A DNA stretch of 44,656 nucleotides from an uncultured Collinsella sp. (GCA_900550415.1 URSO01000010.1:1-44656), one strand, 5' to 3'; positions 17,227 to 25,989 are shown, counted from the stretch's first letter. Translations and numbers: made by a program. Notes: a model not told the origin generated them from the letters alone.

Positions 17227-18189
17227 ATGCACGCAACTGATTTTGGTCGCACGCTCATCATCGCCAACCCAGCCGCCCAGTCGGGTGCGGCGCGCGAGGT
17301 TGCCGAGCGCCTGCAGCGCTTTTTGGATATGACCGCGCGCGCATCCCAGTTTGACTTGGTGCTGACCGAACGCACGGGGCACGCCAAGGAGCTTGCCGCG
17401 CGAGCCCAGGGTTATCGAACCGTTATCGCCCTTGGCGGCGACGGCGTGATCCACGAGGTCGTCAACGGGCTTATGACGCAAAAGGAGGACGTCCGCCCCG
17501 CTCTTGCCGTCCTGCCCGTGGGCTCTGGCAACGATTTTGCCCAGACGCTCGGCATCGAAGATTTCTCCGGCAAGGATTTTGGCGCGTTGCTCACCTGTGA
17601 GCTGCAGCGTCAGGACATCGGGCGGATTCGCTCATGGAACCCCGCATACGGCAGCGGCGAGGCGATCGTCGAGTATTACGACCAGACGCTCTCCGTCGGT
17701 ATTGATGCCGCCATCGGCCTTGGCACCACCGAACTGCGCAAAAAGACCGGCTTGACGGGCGCTCCGCTCTACACCCTCTCGGGACTTGAGCAGTTTGGCC
17801 TGCGCTATCGCAACTACCCCATGACAGCCAGCTTTGACGGCGCGCCCGCCGAGCGCATGAGGGCGATTATCATGGCGATTCAGCTGGGTCCCACGTATGG
17901 CTCGGGCTATCGTATCTGCCCAGATGCCGACCCCTGCGACGGCATGCTCGACGTCTGCTACGCATGCGGCCCTGTCCCTCGCGCGGTTGCCCTGCCCATG
18001 TTTCTTTCGGCCAAGGACGGCCACCATACCAAGTTGCCACCGGTTCGTATGCGCCACTGCCGCCATGCCGAGCTAACTTTTGAGGAGCCCGACTACCCCA
18101 TCCAAGCCGACGGCGAGCCCGTTGTCGCCTCGCGCATCGAGGTCGACATCCTCAGCGGCGCCCTCCTCGTCTGGCACCCCACCCACTAG
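17227..18189 (+). CDS. Diacylglycerol/lipid kinase family protein (YegS/DagK type)
   Basis: A 320-residue cytosolic enzyme of the DAGK catalytic family. Motifs in order are IIANPAAQSGAA, the nucleotide-binding ALGGDGVIHEVVNGL and LPVGSGNDFAQTLG. The C-terminal domain includes GSGYRICPDADPCDGMLDVCYACG, where the acidic residues bind the structural magnesium. It would phosphorylate diacylglycerol or a related lipid. The open frame opens at 17155, but ATG 17227 has CGGGAG eight bases in front and begins just before the first strand. It lies 86 bases after the CLC gene and ends at a long palindrome that probably terminates both convergent genes. Confidence 0.88.
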   Translation: MHATDFGRTLIIANPAAQSGAAREVAERLQRFLDMTARASQFDLVLTERTGHAKELAARAQGYRTVIALGGDGVIHEVVNGLMTQKEDVRPALAVLPVGSGNDFAQTLGIEDFSGKDFGALLTCELQRQDIGRIRSWNPAYGSGEAIVEYYDQTLSVGIDAAIGLGTTELRKKTGLTGAPLYTLSGLEQFGLRYRNYPMTASFDGAPAERMRAIIMAIQLGPTYGSGYRICPDADPCDGMLDVCYACGPVPRAVALPMFLSAKDGHHTKLPPVRMRHCRHAELTFEEPDYPIQADGEPVVASRIEVDILSGALLVWHPTH

Positions 18190-18196
18190 CCATCCC

Positions 18197-18267
18197 TAAG
18201 TTGCGGTGAAATAGGGACTGTTTATGCAGCTAAAGCCGCAAAACAGTCCCTATTTCACCGCAACTTA
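18197..18267. terminator. Perfect 27-bp palindrome between convergent genes
   Basis: Arms 18197-18223 and 18241-18267 are exact inverse complements, with a 17-base spacer. They contain GGGACTGTTT/AAACAGTCCC. The structure lies between the ends of the lipid kinase (+) and the RF-like gene (-), so it may act as a two-way terminator. It belongs with the other GGGAC/GTCCC palindromes. Confidence 0.7.
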
Positions 18268-18275
18268 TGAGGAGG

Positions 18276-18656
18276 CTATTCGTCGCTGCCCGGTTTGCGA
18301 CGGTTGGCCTTTTTAATGGCGTTGAAGTGTTTGTCGTTGAGCCTGCGCTGGCGAGAGCGCTGGGGCACCTTGGTCTTTACGCGTCGGCGCGGTGGACGCC
18401 CGCGACGCTCAAGCTCAGCGCGCAGCTTACGCAGGCAGCTACTACGGTTTTGGAACTGACTGCGGCTCTCGCGCGCCGTCACGGTAATTCCCGAAGGGAT
18501 ATGTTTCATACGCACCGCAGAGTCTGTCGTGTTCACACCCTGGCCACCCGGGCCCGTCGCACGAAACACCTGAACCTCGCAGTCGCGTGCCAACTCCTCG
18601 ACCGACATCTCGGCATAGCGCGCATACTCGCGCCATCCCATCTTGTTCTCGTCCAT
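18276..18656 (-). CDS. RF-like GGQ-domain protein (ribosome rescue class)
   Basis: A 126-residue protein with the catalytic domain of class I release factors: CEVQVFRATGPGGQGVNTTDSAVRMKHIPSG, with the GGQ at residues 37-39 that triggers peptidyl-tRNA hydrolysis. It lacks codon-recognition domains. The C-terminus is highly basic (RRGRPPRRRVKTKVPQRSR), similar in kind to the tail by which ArfB enters an empty mRNA channel. A role in rescuing stalled ribosomes is inferred. ATG 18656 has GGGAGGTG upstream; the longer open frame is not supported because it crosses the xpt terminator. Confidence 0.85.
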   Translation of the reverse strand: MDENKMGWREYARYAEMSVEELARDCEVQVFRATGPGGQGVNTTDSAVRMKHIPSGITVTARESRSQFQNRSSCLRKLRAELERRGRPPRRRVKTKVPQRSRQRRLNDKHFNAIKKANRRKPGSDE

Positions 18657-18674
18657 ATCAGCACCTCCCCTCAT

Positions 18675-18712
18675 ACAAAAAATGTGACAAAGGGACAGTC
18701 CCTTTGTCACAT
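18675..18712 (-). terminator. Terminator after xpt
   Basis: ATGTGACAAAGGGAC (18682-18696) and its exact complement (18698-18712) flank one base. On the minus strand six T follow. It lies 28 bases after the xpt stop. Confidence 0.9.
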
Positions 18713-18739
18713 CGCATACCAATCGCTTGTGTTGCGCGC

Positions 18740-19318
18740 TTAGGCGAAGGTGATCTCGCCGGTCTCGCAGTCCATATCGGCGATACGGGCCAGGCTCTCA
18801 ACGCGGAAGCCACGCTCGCGGAGCTTATCGCCACCGCCCTGGAAGCCCTTCTCCACGGCAATGCCGATGCCGGCAACCTCGGCACCCGCGGCCTCGCAGA
18901 TCTTGATAAGACCCTCGAGCGCGCAGCCGTTAGCCAAGAAGTCGTCGATGATCAGGACCTTGTCGCCCTCGGACAGGAAACGCTTACCAACGATGACCGG
19001 GTACTCCTTTTGCTTGGTAAAGGAGTAGATGGTCGTGGCATACTGCTCGCCGTCGAGGTTGATGGACTGCGCCTTCTTGGCAAAGACCACCGGCACACCG
19101 CCAAAATGCTGAGCCGCGATGCAGGCCATGCCAATGCCCGAAGCCTCAATCGTCAGGATCTTGTTGATCTCGACGCCCTCGAACAGACGGGCCCACTCGG
19201 CGCCCATGTGGTCGAACAGCTCAACGTCGCACTGGTGGTTGAGGAAGGCATCAACCTTAAGGACGTTACCGGCCTTTACGATGCCGTCATGGCGAATACG
19301 ATCCTCAAGCTCCTGCAT
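18740..19318 (-). CDS. xpt: Xanthine phosphoribosyltransferase
   Basis: A 192-residue purine salvage enzyme that makes XMP from xanthine and PRPP. It reads MQELEDRIRHDGIVKAGNVLKVDAFLNHQ at the start, as in Bacillus Xpt. It has ILTIEASGIGMACIAAQHF, the PRPP loop VLIIDDFLANGCAL, and the C-terminal GIGIAVEKGFQGGGDKLRERGFRVESLA. Length matches the family. AGAAGGGG precedes ATG 19318. I looked for a purine riboswitch in the ~155 bases upstream and did not see one. Confidence 0.96.
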   Translation of the reverse strand: MQELEDRIRHDGIVKAGNVLKVDAFLNHQCDVELFDHMGAEWARLFEGVEINKILTIEASGIGMACIAAQHFGGVPVVFAKKAQSINLDGEQYATTIYSFTKQKEYPVIVGKRFLSEGDKVLIIDDFLANGCALEGLIKICEAAGAEVAGIGIAVEKGFQGGGDKLRERGFRVESLARIADMDCETGEITFA

Positions 19319-19475
19319 GGCGCAACCCCTTCTCGCGGCAAGGATGCCGCGCGATTAATAAACGTTGTTCGATAGTCTACCACGGACCGACCCCCGACCG
19401 CCCCACAAGCCGCATCGCACCACAAACCAGTCTTTTTGGGACGGCGCGAATCGTGGCAGACAGCCTCTCAACACA

Positions 19476-20780
19476 CTAATGGCGGGCGCGCATCCTCACC
19501 AAACGCACCATGGCGAGTGCAAAGCCCGCTGCCGCCACAGCCATGAGCACGTAGAATACCGAGCGAAAACCAAACAGGAACACATCCGGACGACCTGCAA
19601 CAATACTGGTCACGGCCTCGCCCATCGCCACGCTCATCTGCCCATAGAGGATATGCGATGCCGCCGTAATGCCCACTGCCATACCCGCATAGCGCGCAAG
19701 GCTACCCAGGCTGCCCGCAAAGCCGAGCGCTTCGCGCGGAGCCGAGCCCATATACAGCGAGTTATTGGGACTTTGGAAAATCGACGTGCCACACGACATA
19801 AACGCGACGCAACACACGATCACAGGGATGGAAGAGTGCTCGTCGAGCGTGCTTACCGCAAATAGTCCGCACACGTACACGCCCAGGCCAACCGCCGTAG
19901 GGCCCTCGCAGCCAACACGGTCCGAAACCGTACCCGAAAGCGGGCCGATAAAGGCATTCACCATCGGCAGCGCCAAAAAGAGCAGTCCGGAAATATCGGA
20001 GCTAAAGCCATGGGCATCCTGGAAATAGAACGGCAGCACAAACTCAGATGCGCCAATACCAACGAACACGATGAGCATGCAGGCGAGGTTGATGGTGAAG
20101 GCCGAATTTGCAAAGCAGCGACGAGCGGCCTCGATCAGGGACATGGGGCGCTCACCAGCCTCCGGCTTAACATGCGGCAGCGTATAGAGCCCCACGATAA
20201 ATGAGATGACGCCAATGGGCAGGTTGATGAGGAAGATACTCTCCCAGGGAAAGCTTGCCGCCAGCATGCCGCCCAGCACGGGGCCACACATCATGCCGAG
20301 GGCCACGAAGGTCGCGAGAATGCCCATGGCGCGGCCGCGCTCGCGCGCCGGAAAGGACTCGGTAATAATGCCCATGTTGTTGGCCATGGCCGCCGCGCAA
20401 CCGACGCCCTGGACAATGCGAGCCAGAATAAGAACCTCGAGCGAGGCCGAAAGGCCGCACAGCAGCGAGCCGACCGTAAAGACGATGACGCCCAACTGGA
20501 ATACGCCCACCTTGCCGCGCACGTCGCCCAGACGGCCAAACGGCAGCATAGCCACGCATGTCGCAAGCAGATACACCGAGCTCACCAGCTGGATGCGGTC
20601 GAGGCCCACGCCCAGCTCCTTTTGCATCACGGGCAGTGCCACGGTCACGACGGTCGAATCCAGACACGCCATAAACGTCATGATGAGCACGGTAAACAGA
20701 ATCGCCCATTTGTTCTTGCCATGGGTGTCGCCCTCTAGGGCAATGTGCTCGCGGCGCAGCTGCTCTGCGGTTTTCTCCAT
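19476..20780 (-). CDS. MFS drug efflux transporter, DHA2-like
   Basis: A 434-residue membrane protein with about 12-14 hydrophobic segments. The first helix reads LFTVLIMTFMACLDSTVVTVALPVMQKEL, the motif that marks EmrB/QacA-type pumps, and loop 2-3 has FGRLGDVRGKV (motif A). Motif C-like GLMMCGPVLGGMLAA lies in helix 5 (GALGMMCGPVLGG). It probably exports drugs or lipophilic ions by proton antiport, substrate unknown. The frame opens at 20879; ATG 20780 (MEKTAEQLRR) has AAAGG six bases upstream and avoids the metY terminator region. No partner membrane-fusion protein is present, as expected for this class. Confidence 0.87.
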   Translation of the reverse strand: MEKTAEQLRREHIALEGDTHGKNKWAILFTVLIMTFMACLDSTVVTVALPVMQKELGVGLDRIQLVSSVYLLATCVAMLPFGRLGDVRGKVGVFQLGVIVFTVGSLLCGLSASLEVLILARIVQGVGCAAAMANNMGIITESFPARERGRAMGILATFVALGMMCGPVLGGMLAASFPWESIFLINLPIGVISFIVGLYTLPHVKPEAGERPMSLIEAARRCFANSAFTINLACMLIVFVGIGASEFVLPFYFQDAHGFSSDISGLLFLALPMVNAFIGPLSGTVSDRVGCEGPTAVGLGVYVCGLFAVSTLDEHSSIPVIVCCVAFMSCGTSIFQSPNNSLYMGSAPREALGFAGSLGSLARYAGMAVGITAASHILYGQMSVAMGEAVTSIVAGRPDVFLFGFRSVFYVLMAVAAAGFALAMVRLVRMRARH

Positions 20781-20805
20781 ATCCATCCTTTCGAGTGGCG
20801 CAACA

Positions 20806-20853
20806 CAAAAACGGGGCCCCAATCGCCTGCAAACAGCCGCGATTGGGGTCCCG
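20806..20853 (-). terminator. Terminator after metY
   Basis: CGGGGCCCCAATCGC (20812-20826) pairs with 20839-20853 over 15 bp (one G-U). On the minus strand, TTTTTGTG follows. It lies about 70 bases after the metY stop and before the MFS start. Confidence 0.9.
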
Positions 20854-20921
20854 CCTACGGAATCGGAACTATATGTCACCGGAACCCCAAGAGGCTCCGT
20901 CGCTTCATACGAGAAGCTAGC

Positions 20922-22205
20922 CTAGCACTGCTCGAGCGCCTGCTCAAGGTCGGCAATCAGATCGGCCGTGTCCTCGAGGCCGCACGACAGGCGCACCATG
21001 TCGGCGGAGATGCCGCAGGCGATGAGCTCCTCATCGTTCATCTGACGGTGCGTGGCGTTAGCGGGATGCAGGCAGCAGGTGCGAGCATCGGCCACATGCG
21101 TGGCGATCTGGGCGAGTTTAAGGCTCTTCATAAAGGTCTCGGCCGCCGCGCGACCACCGTTAAAGCCAAAGCTCACGACGCCGCAGGTACCGTTGGGCAT
21201 GTACTTCTGAGCCAGGTCATAGTACTTATCGCCCTCCAGGCCCGGATAGCTCACAAAGCGCACCTTGGGATGGCTCTGCAGGAACTTAGCAACGGCCAGG
21301 CCGTTCTCACAATGACGCGGCATACGCACATGCAGGCTCTCGAGCGAGCTATTCAGGAAAAACGCCGCCTGCGGGTTCTGCATGGGGCCGAGGTCGCGCA
21401 TGAGCTGAGCGGTTGCCTTGGTAATGAAGGCACCCTCGCGACCGAACTTCTCGGCATAGGTCACGCCGTGATAGCTCTCGTCGGGCGTGGTGAGACCCGG
21501 GAACTTGTCTGCATGGGCCATCCAGTCAAACTGGCCGTGGTCGACGATCACGCCACCCAGGTAGGCCGCATGCCCATCCATGTACTTGGTGGTAGAGTGC
21601 GTGACGATGTCGGCGCCCCACTCAAAGGGACGGCACATCACGGGCGTCGGGAAGGTGTTGTCGACCATCAGCGGCACGCCGTGGTCATGCGCGGCCTTGG
21701 CAAAGCGCTCAATATCGAGCACGGCAAGGGCGGGGTTGGCAATCGTCTCGCCAAAGACGAGCTTGGTATTGGGCTCAAAGGCTGCCTCCAGCTCCTCATC
21801 GGTGCAGTCGGGGGCGACAAACGTGCAAGCCACGCCCATGCGGCCCATGGTGTGGGCGAGCAGGTTATACGTACCGCCGTAGATAGCAGAGCTCGCGACC
21901 ACGTGATCACCGGCACCGGCCACGTTAAAGATCGCGAGGAAGTTCGCGGCCATGCCCGAACTCGTGAGCATCGCAGCGGTGCCGCCCTCCATCTCGCAGA
22001 TCTTGGCGGCAACCAGATCGCACGTGGGATTCTGCAGACGGCTGTAGAAGTAGCCCGACTCCTCCAGGTCAAACAGCTTGCCCATGTGCTCGGACGTGTC
22101 GTATTTCCACGTGGTGGACTGGTAGATGGGCACCTGGCGCGGCTCGGCATCTCCCGGGTGATAGCCGCCCTGAACACATGTAGTTCCGATGGTCTGCTCG
22201 CTCAT
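20922..22205 (-). CDS. metY: O-acetylhomoserine sulfhydrylase-type enzyme
   Basis: A 427-residue PLP enzyme of the Cys/Met metabolism family. N-terminal TTCVQGGYHPGDAEPRQVPIYQSTTWKYD and SRLQNPTCDLVAAKICEMEGG are typical of O-acetylhomoserine (thiol)-lyase. The PLP lysine lies in ADIVTHSTTKYMDGH. C-terminal SCGLEDTADLIADLEQAL is intact. It would make homocysteine from O-acetylhomoserine and sulfide. I take ATG 22205, with AAGGGAG upstream, over the TTG two codons earlier. It appears monocistronic with its own terminator; I found no S-box riboswitch in the short leader. Confidence 0.93.
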   Translation of the reverse strand: MSEQTIGTTCVQGGYHPGDAEPRQVPIYQSTTWKYDTSEHMGKLFDLEESGYFYSRLQNPTCDLVAAKICEMEGGTAAMLTSSGMAANFLAIFNVAGAGDHVVASSAIYGGTYNLLAHTMGRMGVACTFVAPDCTDEELEAAFEPNTKLVFGETIANPALAVLDIERFAKAAHDHGVPLMVDNTFPTPVMCRPFEWGADIVTHSTTKYMDGHAAYLGGVIVDHGQFDWMAHADKFPGLTTPDESYHGVTYAEKFGREGAFITKATAQLMRDLGPMQNPQAAFFLNSSLESLHVRMPRHCENGLAVAKFLQSHPKVRFVSYPGLEGDKYYDLAQKYMPNGTCGVVSFGFNGGRAAAETFMKSLKLAQIATHVADARTCCLHPANATHRQMNDEELIACGISADMVRLSCGLEDTADLIADLEQALEQC

Positions 22206-22294
22206 ATCCAACTCCCTTACTTGGGTTTTGTTTTTATTCGGTTCACGATACCGCTACCCCGCACCCCTCTCAACCCATCCCGCCGATAGGTTAT

Positions 22295-22323
22295 GGGACA
22301 AATTAATCAGGTTTATTTGTCCC
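22295..22323. repeat. GGGAC/GTCCC palindrome
   Basis: GGGACAAAT and ATTTGTCCC form a perfect 9-bp inverted repeat around an 11-base spacer, between the divergent metY and C_GCAxxG_C_C genes. It shares its core with palindromes at 18197, 18682 and 39085. Confidence 0.55.
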
Positions 22324-22439
22324 AAATCTTAAGAAAGTGTTCGATGGCGAAAAACAATGAGATATGCACTGCGGTCTCGATAAGCGAATGCGCCAGCAAG
22401 GGTACCATAGGCGGGTACACCGTAATCAAGGAGACACCG

Positions 22440-22886
22440 ATGAAGCAAATCGATACAGCCCAGCTCGACATCACCGCCTGTCAGGCTCAGGCTGCCGAGT
22501 ACCACGCCCGCGGCTTTAACTGCGCGCAGGCCGTCGCCTGCACGCTCGCGCCCGCCGTCGGGCTCGACCCCCAGGTCGCCTTTACCCTCACCGAGGGCTT
22601 TGGCGCCGGCATGGGCGGCATGACCGAAACCTGCGGCGCCATCTCGGGTGCCGTGGCCATCATGGGCTTTGTAATGAGCGATGGCATGGAAAACCCCAAG
22701 ACCAAGGGCCATACCTACAAGCTGTCGCGCGAAATCGCCAAGCGTTTTGGCGAGAAGAACACGACGACCGTCTGCGGCACGCTCAAGGGCATCGGATCGG
22801 ACAAGGGTCCGCTCCGCAGCTGCCCCGGCTGCATCGACGATGCCGTCGAGATCGCCTGCGATGTGCTAAAGCAGCTCGCCGAGTAA
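22440..22886 (+). CDS. C_GCAxxG_C_C family redox protein
   Basis: A 148-residue protein with the cysteine pattern that names this family: FNCAQAVACTLAP near residue 30, GGMTETCGAISGAVAIMG in the middle and SCPGCIDDAVEIACDVL near the end. Such proteins are common in anaerobes and are thought to bind metal or handle redox chemistry; the function is not established. The open frame starts at 22293 but crosses a palindrome. ATG 22440 (MKQIDTAQLD) has AAGGAG seven bases upstream, which decides the start. Confidence 0.88.
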   Translation: MKQIDTAQLDITACQAQAAEYHARGFNCAQAVACTLAPAVGLDPQVAFTLTEGFGAGMGGMTETCGAISGAVAIMGFVMSDGMENPKTKGHTYKLSREIAKRFGEKNTTTVCGTLKGIGSDKGPLRSCPGCIDDAVEIACDVLKQLAE

Positions 22887-22902
22887 ACGGCAGCAACATA
22901 AA

Positions 22903-22951
22903 ACGACAGCCGGCGCGCTTGGGATTCATCCAAATGCACGCCGGCCGTCGT
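22903..22951. terminator. Two-way terminator hairpin
   Basis: ACGACAGCCGGCG (22903-22915) pairs with CGCCGGCCGTCGT (22939-22951) with one internal mismatch. It lies between the ends of the C_GCAxxG_C_C gene (+) and the YigZ-family gene (-). Confidence 0.7.
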
Positions 22952-22953
22952 CG

Positions 22954-23592
22954 TTAGAACTCAGCAAACTCGGGAGCGCTGACCTCAATCTCCTCGCGCC
23001 CCGCCATAAGCTCGCGCATCTTAACGCAAAACGGCTCCTGCTCCCCCGCCTTAAACACCAAATGAAGTGTCACAGCATCCGCGTACTCGGTATCCGAAAC
23101 CTTGGCACCGGAATCCTGGGCCAAGCGAAGCACCTGCTCATACTGCGGATAGGCCACATGCACGTCAACAGGCACGACACTCGTCATCTCGACGATCTGC
23201 CCGGCCTCCTGAGCCGCGGCCACCGCCGCCTGCGTCGCCGCGGTATAGGCGCGTACCAAGCCACCGGGCCCCAACAACGTACCACCAAAATAGCGTGTCA
23301 CTACGCAGCAAACATTTTTGAGCTCCGCACCGCGCAACACCTCGAGTGTCGGCATACCGCTCGTGCGGCTCGGCTCACCATCATCGCTCTGGCGCTCGCG
23401 TCCATCGACCAAAATCCACGCGGGAACATTGTGTCGAGCGTCGTAATGACGCTTGCGAACCATCTCGATAAAGGCATTCGCCTCGTCCTCGGACTCAATA
23501 TGGACCAGCTGGGCAATAAACCGGCTCTTGCGGTCCACAAACTCGCCCGAAACCTCAATATTCGATTGCAGAGTAAAATAGCTGTCCAACAA
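22954..23592 (-). CDS. YigZ/IMPACT family protein
   Basis: A 212-residue protein of the UPF0029 family. It has SRFIAQLVHIESEDEANAFIEMVRKRHYDARHNVPAWIL, then SDDGEPSRTSGMPTLEVLRG and CCVVTRYFGGTLLGPGGLVRAYTAATQAAV, all strongly conserved in YigZ. The C-terminal ~70 residues form the second ferredoxin-like domain. The bacterial role is not settled; eukaryotic IMPACT regulates Gcn2. The start at ATG 23592 is the only reasonable one and aligns with the family N-terminus. It stands alone between the two-way hairpin and structured element D. Confidence 0.92.
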   Translation of the reverse strand: MLDSYFTLQSNIEVSGEFVDRKSRFIAQLVHIESEDEANAFIEMVRKRHYDARHNVPAWILVDGRERQSDDGEPSRTSGMPTLEVLRGAELKNVCCVVTRYFGGTLLGPGGLVRAYTAATQAAVAAAQEAGQIVEMTSVVPVDVHVAYPQYEQVLRLAQDSGAKVSDTEYADAVTLHLVFKAGEQEPFCVKMRELMAGREEIEVSAPEFAEF

Positions 23593-23685
23593 AGCCCCTC
23601 AACAACAAGCAAAGCAACAAACAGCCTCAATAATACGATAACCCTAGTAAAAAGAATGACAACGCCGATGATTCCGTCAACGAAA

Positions 23686-23790
23686 GCGAGAACCCGTCAG
23701 CGCGAGCAAGGTGCCTTGAAAGACGAGGGCATTGACCTTATGGTCATGCCCGAAGGCTTGAAAGGCAGATTGCCGCGCTGACGGGTTCGC
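23686..23790. repeat. Structured intergenic element, copy D
   Basis: Arms 23686-23717 and 23762-23790 pair (GCGAACCCGTCAGCGCG-type stem with small bulges). The interior reads GAAAGACGAG, then a hairpin GGGCATTGACC TTAT GGTCATGCCC, then CGAAGGCTTGA. The same layout and edge sequences appear in copies A and B, though the arm and central hairpin sequences differ. It lies between rnpB and the YigZ-family gene, just past the 3' end of rnpB. Confidence 0.72.
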
Positions 23791-23806
23791 AGCGTCAACA
23801 AAGTGC

Positions 23807-24165
23807 CGAGTGGGCCTATAAGCCGGGTTCTGTCGTGAACGGTCATTTATCTTGCCTGCACGTTACCGTGCAGCTCCACGCACGCTACCCGAACGCGGAC
23901 CGGGCCGGCCCATAGCGTTCCTATTCGCGCTTGCTCCGGATGGGGCTTGCCAAGCCGCCGTGTTGCCACGACGCTGGTGGTCTCTTACACCACCGTTTCA
24001 GCTTTTCCCTTTACGCCTTGCGGCGCAGGTGGGAGTCTTCTTTTCTGCGGCGCTTTCCGTCGGATCACTCCGCCCGGCCGTTAGCCGGCATCCCGCCCTC
24101 TGGAGCCCGGACTTTCCTCACGCGTGCTGCAAGCAGCACATCGCGCGACCGTCTGGCCCACTCAG
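23807..24165 (-). ncRNA. rnpB: RNase P RNA, bacterial class A
   Basis: Read on the minus strand, the RNA holds the universal GAGGAAAGTCCGGGCTCC near its 5' end and ACAGAACCCGGCTTATAGGCC near its 3' end, which pair in P4. It also has the CAAGGCGTAAAGGGAAAAGCTGAAACGG-type J regions. The length of about 360 nt is normal. A TACACT hexamer at 24175-24180 can serve as the -10 site. The exact ends are estimates within about 5 bases. Confidence 0.96.
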
Positions 24166-24257
24166 CAGTGCAAGAGTGTAGCACACCGTCAGCATAGGCA
24201 GCGGCACAACACAAGCGCTCGACACGATAAACCAAGAACCATGTCATGCAGTACAAT

Positions 24258-24370
24258 AGGAACGCCGATGGGCAACGTTGTCAGTCGAGACGCGACCGCG
24301 CTCCGCACCCCTCCGTCTACTCGGTGCGTTCCCGCCTCCTCCCCGAGGCGGGATGTCGGCGTTTTTTCAT
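24258..24370 (+). ncRNA. Candidate small RNA with C-rich loops and its own terminator
   Basis: Outer stem AACGCCGA (24261-24268) pairs with TCGGCGTT (24356-24363), followed by a run of T. Inside are CGCACC/GGTGCG with a loop containing CCTCCG, and the perfect 8-bp stem CCCGCCTC/GAGGCGGG with loop CTCCCC. Near the 5' side is GAG-CGC/GCG-CTC. TACAAT at 24252-24257 is a possible -10, though it lies slightly close. No open frame fits, and the next gene (rpsA) points toward it, so this is not a leader. The CCTCC-type loops could pair with Shine-Dalgarno sequences. Function inferred only. Confidence 0.5.
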
Positions 24371-24448
24371 GCACCGACAACTCAATAGCAAGCGAATAGC
24401 CCAAGCAGCGTTACGCGCAGGCACTACCGAACATCTCGGCAGTAAATG

Positions 24449-24483
24449 CAAAAAGGGACCCATCCATTACGGACGGATCCCTT
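24449..24483 (-). terminator. Terminator after rpsA
   Basis: On the minus strand AAGGGATCCGTCC and GGATGGGTCCCTT form a 13-bp stem with two wobbles and a GTAAT loop, followed by TTTTGC, 25 bases past the rpsA stop. Confidence 0.88.
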
Positions 24484-24507
24484 AAAACAAGTGATCGTCA
24501 AACCGAT

Positions 24508-25674
24508 TTACTCGGCGTCGGTCTCCTCGTCCTTCTTCTCGGAAGGCAGCGGGGTAACCTCGATCTCGACGCCCAGAGTCTCAGCAGCGGACTTCATGGA
24601 CAGGGAGATACGACGACGGTCGAGGTCGATCTCCATGACCTTGACCTGAACCTTGTCGCCCACGTGGGTGACCTGAGAAGGCTGATCGACGTGCTTGTTG
24701 GCCATCTCGGAGATGTGCACCAGGCCCTCGATGCCCTCGCCCAGGTCGACGAAAGCGCCAAACGGGACAAGCTTGGTCACCGTGCCCTCGACGATAGCGC
24801 CGACGGGGTACTTCTTGACCAGTGCGCGCCACGGATCCTCGGTGGTCTGCTTGAGACCCAGGGAGATGCGCTCGCGGTTGAGATCGACGTCGAGAACCTC
24901 GACCTCGACCTCCTGGCCGACCTTGACAACCTCGGAAGGATGGTTGACGTGGTTCCAGGAGAGCTCGGAGATGTGGATGAGGCCGTCGATACCGCCGAGG
25001 TCGACGAAGGCGCCGAAGTCGACGATGGAGGAAACGGTGCCCTGGAGACGCATGCCAGACTTGAGCTTGGACAGGATCTCGGAGCGCTCGGCCTTACGGG
25101 ACTCCTCGAGCACGACGCGACGGGAGAGGACGACGTTGTTGCGGTTGCGGTCCATCTCGATGACGCGGGCCTCGATGCGGGTGCCCATGTAAGAGGTGAG
25201 GTCCTTGACGCGACGGAGGTCGACGAGGGAAGCGGGCAGGAAGCCGCGCAGGCCGATGTCGAGGATCAGGCCGCCCTTGACAACCTCGATAACCTCGCCC
25301 TCGACGTTCTCGCCGGAGTTGAACTTCTCCTCGATGCGGTTCCAAGCACGCTCGTACTCGGCACGCTTCTTGGACAGGACCAGACGACCGTCCTTGTCCT
25401 CCTTCTGGAGAACCAGGGCCTCGATGGGATCACCGAGTGCAACGATGTCTGCAGGGTTAGCGTCCTTGCGGATGGACAGCTCGCGGACCGGGATAACGCC
25501 CTCGGACTTGAATCCGATGTCAACGAGCACCTCGTCATGCTCGATCTTAACGACAGTGCCGTTAACGAGATCGCCCTCATCAAAGTCGGTAATCGTACCG
25601 TCGATGAGGTTGTTCATCTCCTCCTCGTTGACATCGTCAAGAGAGAAAATGGACGAGTTCTGAATCTCACTCAA
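24508..25674 (-). CDS. rpsA: Ribosomal protein S1
   Basis: A 388-residue S1 with four S1 RNA-binding repeats, starting near residues 33, 120, 205 and 290: for example DLVNGTVVKIEHDEVLVDIGFKSEGVIP, MRLQGTVSSIVDFGAFVDLGGIDGLIHISELSW and AIVEGTVTKLVPFGAFVDLGEGIEGLVHISEMA. It helps the 30S subunit bind mRNA. The C-terminus ends in an acidic EKKDEETDAE tail. The only supported start is a TTG codon (25674) that has GAAAGGGG seven bases upstream; MSEIQNSSIFSLDDV then matches S1 N-termini. It is a single gene with its own terminator. Confidence 0.94.
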   Translation of the reverse strand: MSEIQNSSIFSLDDVNEEEMNNLIDGTITDFDEGDLVNGTVVKIEHDEVLVDIGFKSEGVIPVRELSIRKDANPADIVALGDPIEALVLQKEDKDGRLVLSKKRAEYERAWNRIEEKFNSGENVEGEVIEVVKGGLILDIGLRGFLPASLVDLRRVKDLTSYMGTRIEARVIEMDRNRNNVVLSRRVVLEESRKAERSEILSKLKSGMRLQGTVSSIVDFGAFVDLGGIDGLIHISELSWNHVNHPSEVVKVGQEVEVEVLDVDLNRERISLGLKQTTEDPWRALVKKYPVGAIVEGTVTKLVPFGAFVDLGEGIEGLVHISEMANKHVDQPSQVTHVGDKVQVKVMEIDLDRRRISLSMKSAAETLGVEIEVTPLPSEKKDEETDAE

Positions 25675-25989
25675 AGGTGGACCCCTTTCGAACTACGGGG
25701 CCCCGATTGCTAGGACCTACAGAAGGGTGCGACAAGCACACAACGTTTAGGAACACTCGGGAGCCGACAGATACTGATGTGACGCTTATGCAATCACGTC
25801 CGTATAGATTACGGGGAAATCGCTTCGATTTCAAGCGTGAACTGCGATTTTTTACTCGTATGGAGACTTTTTCGCAATCTTGTGAACGACTGTCTCCACA
25901 AGTTGACGATGAGCAGCTAGGCACACTGCTTTGGGGTAAAGTATCCCAGACATACGATTCTGGAACGATTTTTCGAGAAAGGTGCCCGC
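25675..25989. other. Intergenic region between rpsA and the HAD gene
   Basis: About 315 bases without a convincing gene. It must hold the divergent promoters for rpsA (-) and the HAD phosphatase (+). The middle (25790-25960) is more AT-rich than its surroundings. I saw no RNA motif that I could name. Confidence 0.5.

Noticed and set aside
19319..19475. Purine riboswitch before xpt
   Set aside because: I could not find the conserved TATA...CCTAAT-type loops on the minus strand.
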